Positions 62,289 to 64,000 of a DNA stretch of 64,000 bases are shown in pieces. The stretch lies in the NCBI GenBank assembly GCA_945861785.1, contig CAMAWD010000022.1, positions 1 through 64,000 on the forward strand, written 5' to 3'. The notes beneath the pieces are model-generated. The model saw only the letters and a list, made by a program, of their open reading frames with translations, searched no databases and was not told where the DNA came from. The stretch is from Rhodoferax sp. OV413. Its GTDB lineage: Bacteria; Pseudomonadota; Gammaproteobacteria; Burkholderiales; Burkholderiaceae_C. Every line of letters begins with the position of its first letter. Position 1 is the first letter of the stretch. The translations under genes and the position numbers were made by a program.

Positions 62289-63004
62289 TCCGCCATGTAG
62301 GAGTCGCAGATCACGCCGGTGTGAAAGCCCCGGTGACGGCGGTCCACCAGGCTGGCGGTGATGGCCTCGGGAATCGAGCCTACGCCCAGTTGCAGGATGG
62401 CGCCGTCGCCGATGTAGGGCGCGGCATGCGCGGCGATGCGGTTTTCCAGATCGCCTGCGGGAGCGGACGGCACTTCGATCAACGGCCGGCTCGTGGGGAC
62501 GATGACGTGGATGTCCCTTGCGGTGAGAAAGGGCTCCGCATAGGTGAACGGCACCTGGTCGTTCTGCTCGGCGATGACGGTGCGCGCATGGCGCAGCGCC
62601 TCCATCTGGTAGTCGTTGACCAGGCCCAGGCTGTAGCGGCCATGCTCGTCCGGCGGGCTGACCTGCACCAGCGCGACGTCGATCTTGAGTTCGCCGCTTT
62701 CAAACAGGTGCGCCAGGTCCGACAGATGCGAGGGGATGATGTCCAGCGCGCCGGCCTTGCACAGGTGGCGCTGCGTGCCGACGGCGCCCAGGCCTTCGAT
62801 CACCAGCGCGTCGGCATGTTCGGCCTTCACCGTGCCGGAGAACGACACGTGCATGAACACGCGCGCACCCGAATAGCCCGCGCGCTGCCCGACGAGTTGT
62901 TCAAGCAGCGTGACGGGCTCGGCCGTGCTGTGGGCGACCATGACGCGGTCGCCCGGCCGCACGAAGTCGGCAAGGCGCAAATCGGCGGGCAGTACGGTTT
63001 TCAT
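62283..63004 (-). pseudogene. Truncated acetyl-CoA hydrolase/CoA-transferase gene
   Basis: From the ATG at 63004 about 240 codons match the N-terminal half of acetyl-CoA hydrolase/4-hydroxybutyrate CoA-transferase family proteins (about 430 residues): FVRPGDRVMVAHSTAEPVTL, HADALVIEGLGAVG, LQLGVGSIPEAITASL and GFHTGVICDSYMAEDRL. At about 62283 the frame enters IS91-flanking sequence and stops at 62201; the C-terminal domain with the catalytic Glu is lost. It lies 24 bp downstream of the Bug gene in the same operon. Confidence 0.85.
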
Positions 63005-63028
63005 GGCGGGCCTTTCTTGCGGCGGGGG

Positions 63029-64000
63029 TCACTCGGCAGTGATCTTGTTCTCGCGGATCAGCTGGCCCCACACGGCCTGCTCCTGCAGCAGCACCTTGTC
63101 CATGGCCTCGGGCGTGGTGGGCGCCGGCTTCATGCCGATGGCCTGCAGGCGCGCCAGCGTCTCGGGCGACTTCAGCGCGTCGTTGAGCACCTTGTTGAGG
63201 TTCATGACCGTGGCACGCGGCGTCTTGGCCGGCACCACCAGGGCGAGCCATACATTGGCGCCGACAAGGGCCTCGATGCCGGCCTCGCGCGCGGTCGGCG
63301 TGTTGGGAAAGTCTGGCAGGCGCGCGTCGGACGTGACGCCCAGCAGCACCAGCTTGCCGGACTTGACCAGTGGCGCGCCGAGTGAGGGCGTGGAGATCAT
63401 GAAGTCCACATGACCGCCCATGACGTCGTTTTGCGCCGGCGCCGAGCCCTTGTAATGGATCGCGTTGATCGGCACGTCGCTCAACTTCTTGGTGCGTTCG
63501 TACAACAGGTGGTGCGGCGTGCCCGGGCCGGGGGAACCGGCCGTCAGCGGCGTGTTGGTGCGCTTGGCGCGGGCGATCAAGTCGCGCATGTTGTCCACGC
63601 CGATGTTGGGCCGCGCGACGATCAGGTAGGGCGTCTCGGCGATCATGCCGATCGAGCTGAAGTCCTTGATCGGGTCGAAGGGCAATTTGGGGTACAGCGG
63701 GCCGGTGGTGGTGTGCGCGTTGAAGATGAGCAAGATGGTGTTGCCGTCCGGCGGCGCCTTGGCCACGTACTCGGAAGCCAGGTTGCCGCTGGCACCGGTG
63801 CGGTTTTCAACCACGAAGCTATGGCCGAGCGCTGCTGTGAAGCTGGGCGCCAGCAGACGCGCCATGATGTCCGTGGCGCCGCCGGGCTGGTTGCCGACGA
63901 CGATGCGGCCCTGGGTGGCCGGTGCCTGGCCGAAGGCCAGCCCTGCCGTGGCGGCGAGGGAACAGGCGAGAAGCGTCTTTGCAAATGCGCGCTTGGTAAA
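63029..64000 (-). CDS. Bug-family (TctC-like) receptor, cut by the right edge
   Basis: The open frame reaches the window end, so the start is outside. Visible N-terminus: signal peptide (KRAFAKTLLACSLAATAGLA, FGQA cleavage), then RIVVGNQPGGATDIMARLLA (usually VPFPPGG; here GNQPGG), ENRTGASGNLASEYVAKAPP, and the C-terminal ETLARLQAIGMKPAPTTPEA. About 320 residues present. It would bind a carboxylate for the CoA-transferase pathway that follows; that partner is now broken. Confidence 0.88.
   Translation of the reverse strand, partial: FTKRAFAKTLLACSLAATAGLAFGQAPATQGRIVVGNQPGGATDIMARLLAPSFTAALGHSFVVENRTGASGNLASEYVAKAPPDGNTILLIFNAHTTTGPLYPKLPFDPIKDFSSIGMIAETPYLIVARPNIGVDNMRDLIARAKRTNTPLTAGSPGPGTPHHLLYERTKKLSDVPINAIHYKGSAPAQNDVMGGHVDFMISTPSLGAPLVKSGKLVLLGVTSDARLPDFPNTPTAREAGIEALVGANVWLALVVPAKTPRATVMNLNKVLNDALKSPETLARLQAIGMKPAPTTPEAMDKVLLQEQAVWGQLIRENKITAE

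Noticed and set aside
1-64000. CRISPR arrays, tRNA or rRNA genes, prophage
   Set aside because: No regularly spaced repeats, cloverleaf sequences, rRNA segments or phage structural genes were seen on reading the window.

Overview
The window looks like a chromosomal segment of a betaproteobacterium in the Burkholderiales, most likely Comamonadaceae (Acidovorax/Polaromonas/Variovorax-like). The reasons are GC-rich codon use, several tripartite-tricarboxylate 'Bug' receptors, many aromatic-acid and amide catabolic genes, and a housekeeping block hemW-rdgB-rph-PP2C-kinase-yicC ... gmk-rpoZ-spoT-greB. The lineage is inferred from gene content and order; no rRNA or tRNA gene was seen to fix it.

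Layout. (1) 1-7.4 kb: an internally deleted Bug receptor, a vapBC-type toxin-antitoxin pair, then a LacI-family regulator divergent from an enolase-superfamily dehydratase and a sugar-type ABC transporter. A perfect LacI-type palindrome lies between them. The ATPase of this transporter survives only as an N-to-C fusion without its catalytic core. (2) 7.5-26.7 kb: an aromatic-acid catabolic region. It holds three Rieske oxygenases of the phthalate-dioxygenase type, three Gfo/Idh/MocA dehydrogenases, two complete class II aldolase/adducin proteins (possible decarboxylases) plus a stub of a third, a LigB-type ring-cleavage dioxygenase, a binding-protein-dependent ABC importer, a Bug receptor, an SDR, a LysR regulator and a RidA protein. 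I read it as parallel versions of one scheme: uptake, ring dihydroxylation, dehydrogenation, decarboxylation, ring cleavage. No oxygenase reductase gene is present in the region. (3) 26.8-39.4 kb: an amidohydrolase stub, a GNAT acetyltransferase, and a LysR regulator divergent from a tight operon hyuA-hyuB-D-aminoacylase-TRAP(dctPQM)-phosphotriesterase-like hydrolase-phytanoyl-CoA-dioxygenase-like protein. This looks like a complete uptake and hydrolysis route for an unknown cyclic or acylated nitrogen compound. Decayed ends of a DUF808-like gene and another Bug gene follow. (4) 39.4-45.7 kb: CBS protein, hemW, rdgB, rph, PP2C phosphatase, Ser/Thr kinase, yicC. (5) 45.7-57.5 kb: a second TRAP transporter converging on a phenylacetyl-CoA epoxidase operon paaI-K-A-B-C-D-E-X, then an MBL-fold hydrolase. 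This block separates yicC from gmk and is probably an insertion into a conserved neighbourhood. (6) 57.5-61.3 kb: gmk, rpoZ (with a clear terminator), spoT, and convergent greB. (7) 61.4-64 kb: an antitoxin-like remnant and an IS91-family transposase remnant. The remnant abuts a truncated acyl-CoA transferase gene, which lies downstream of a Bug receptor that runs off the right edge.

Themes. The accessory regions are full of gene remnants, and in several the two ends of a protein are joined in frame after loss of the middle. The housekeeping block is intact. The best candidates for undescribed biology are the triplicated oxygenase/dehydrogenase/aldolase set and the HyuAB-aminoacylase-TRAP-PTE-PhyH operon; neither substrate can be read from sequence.
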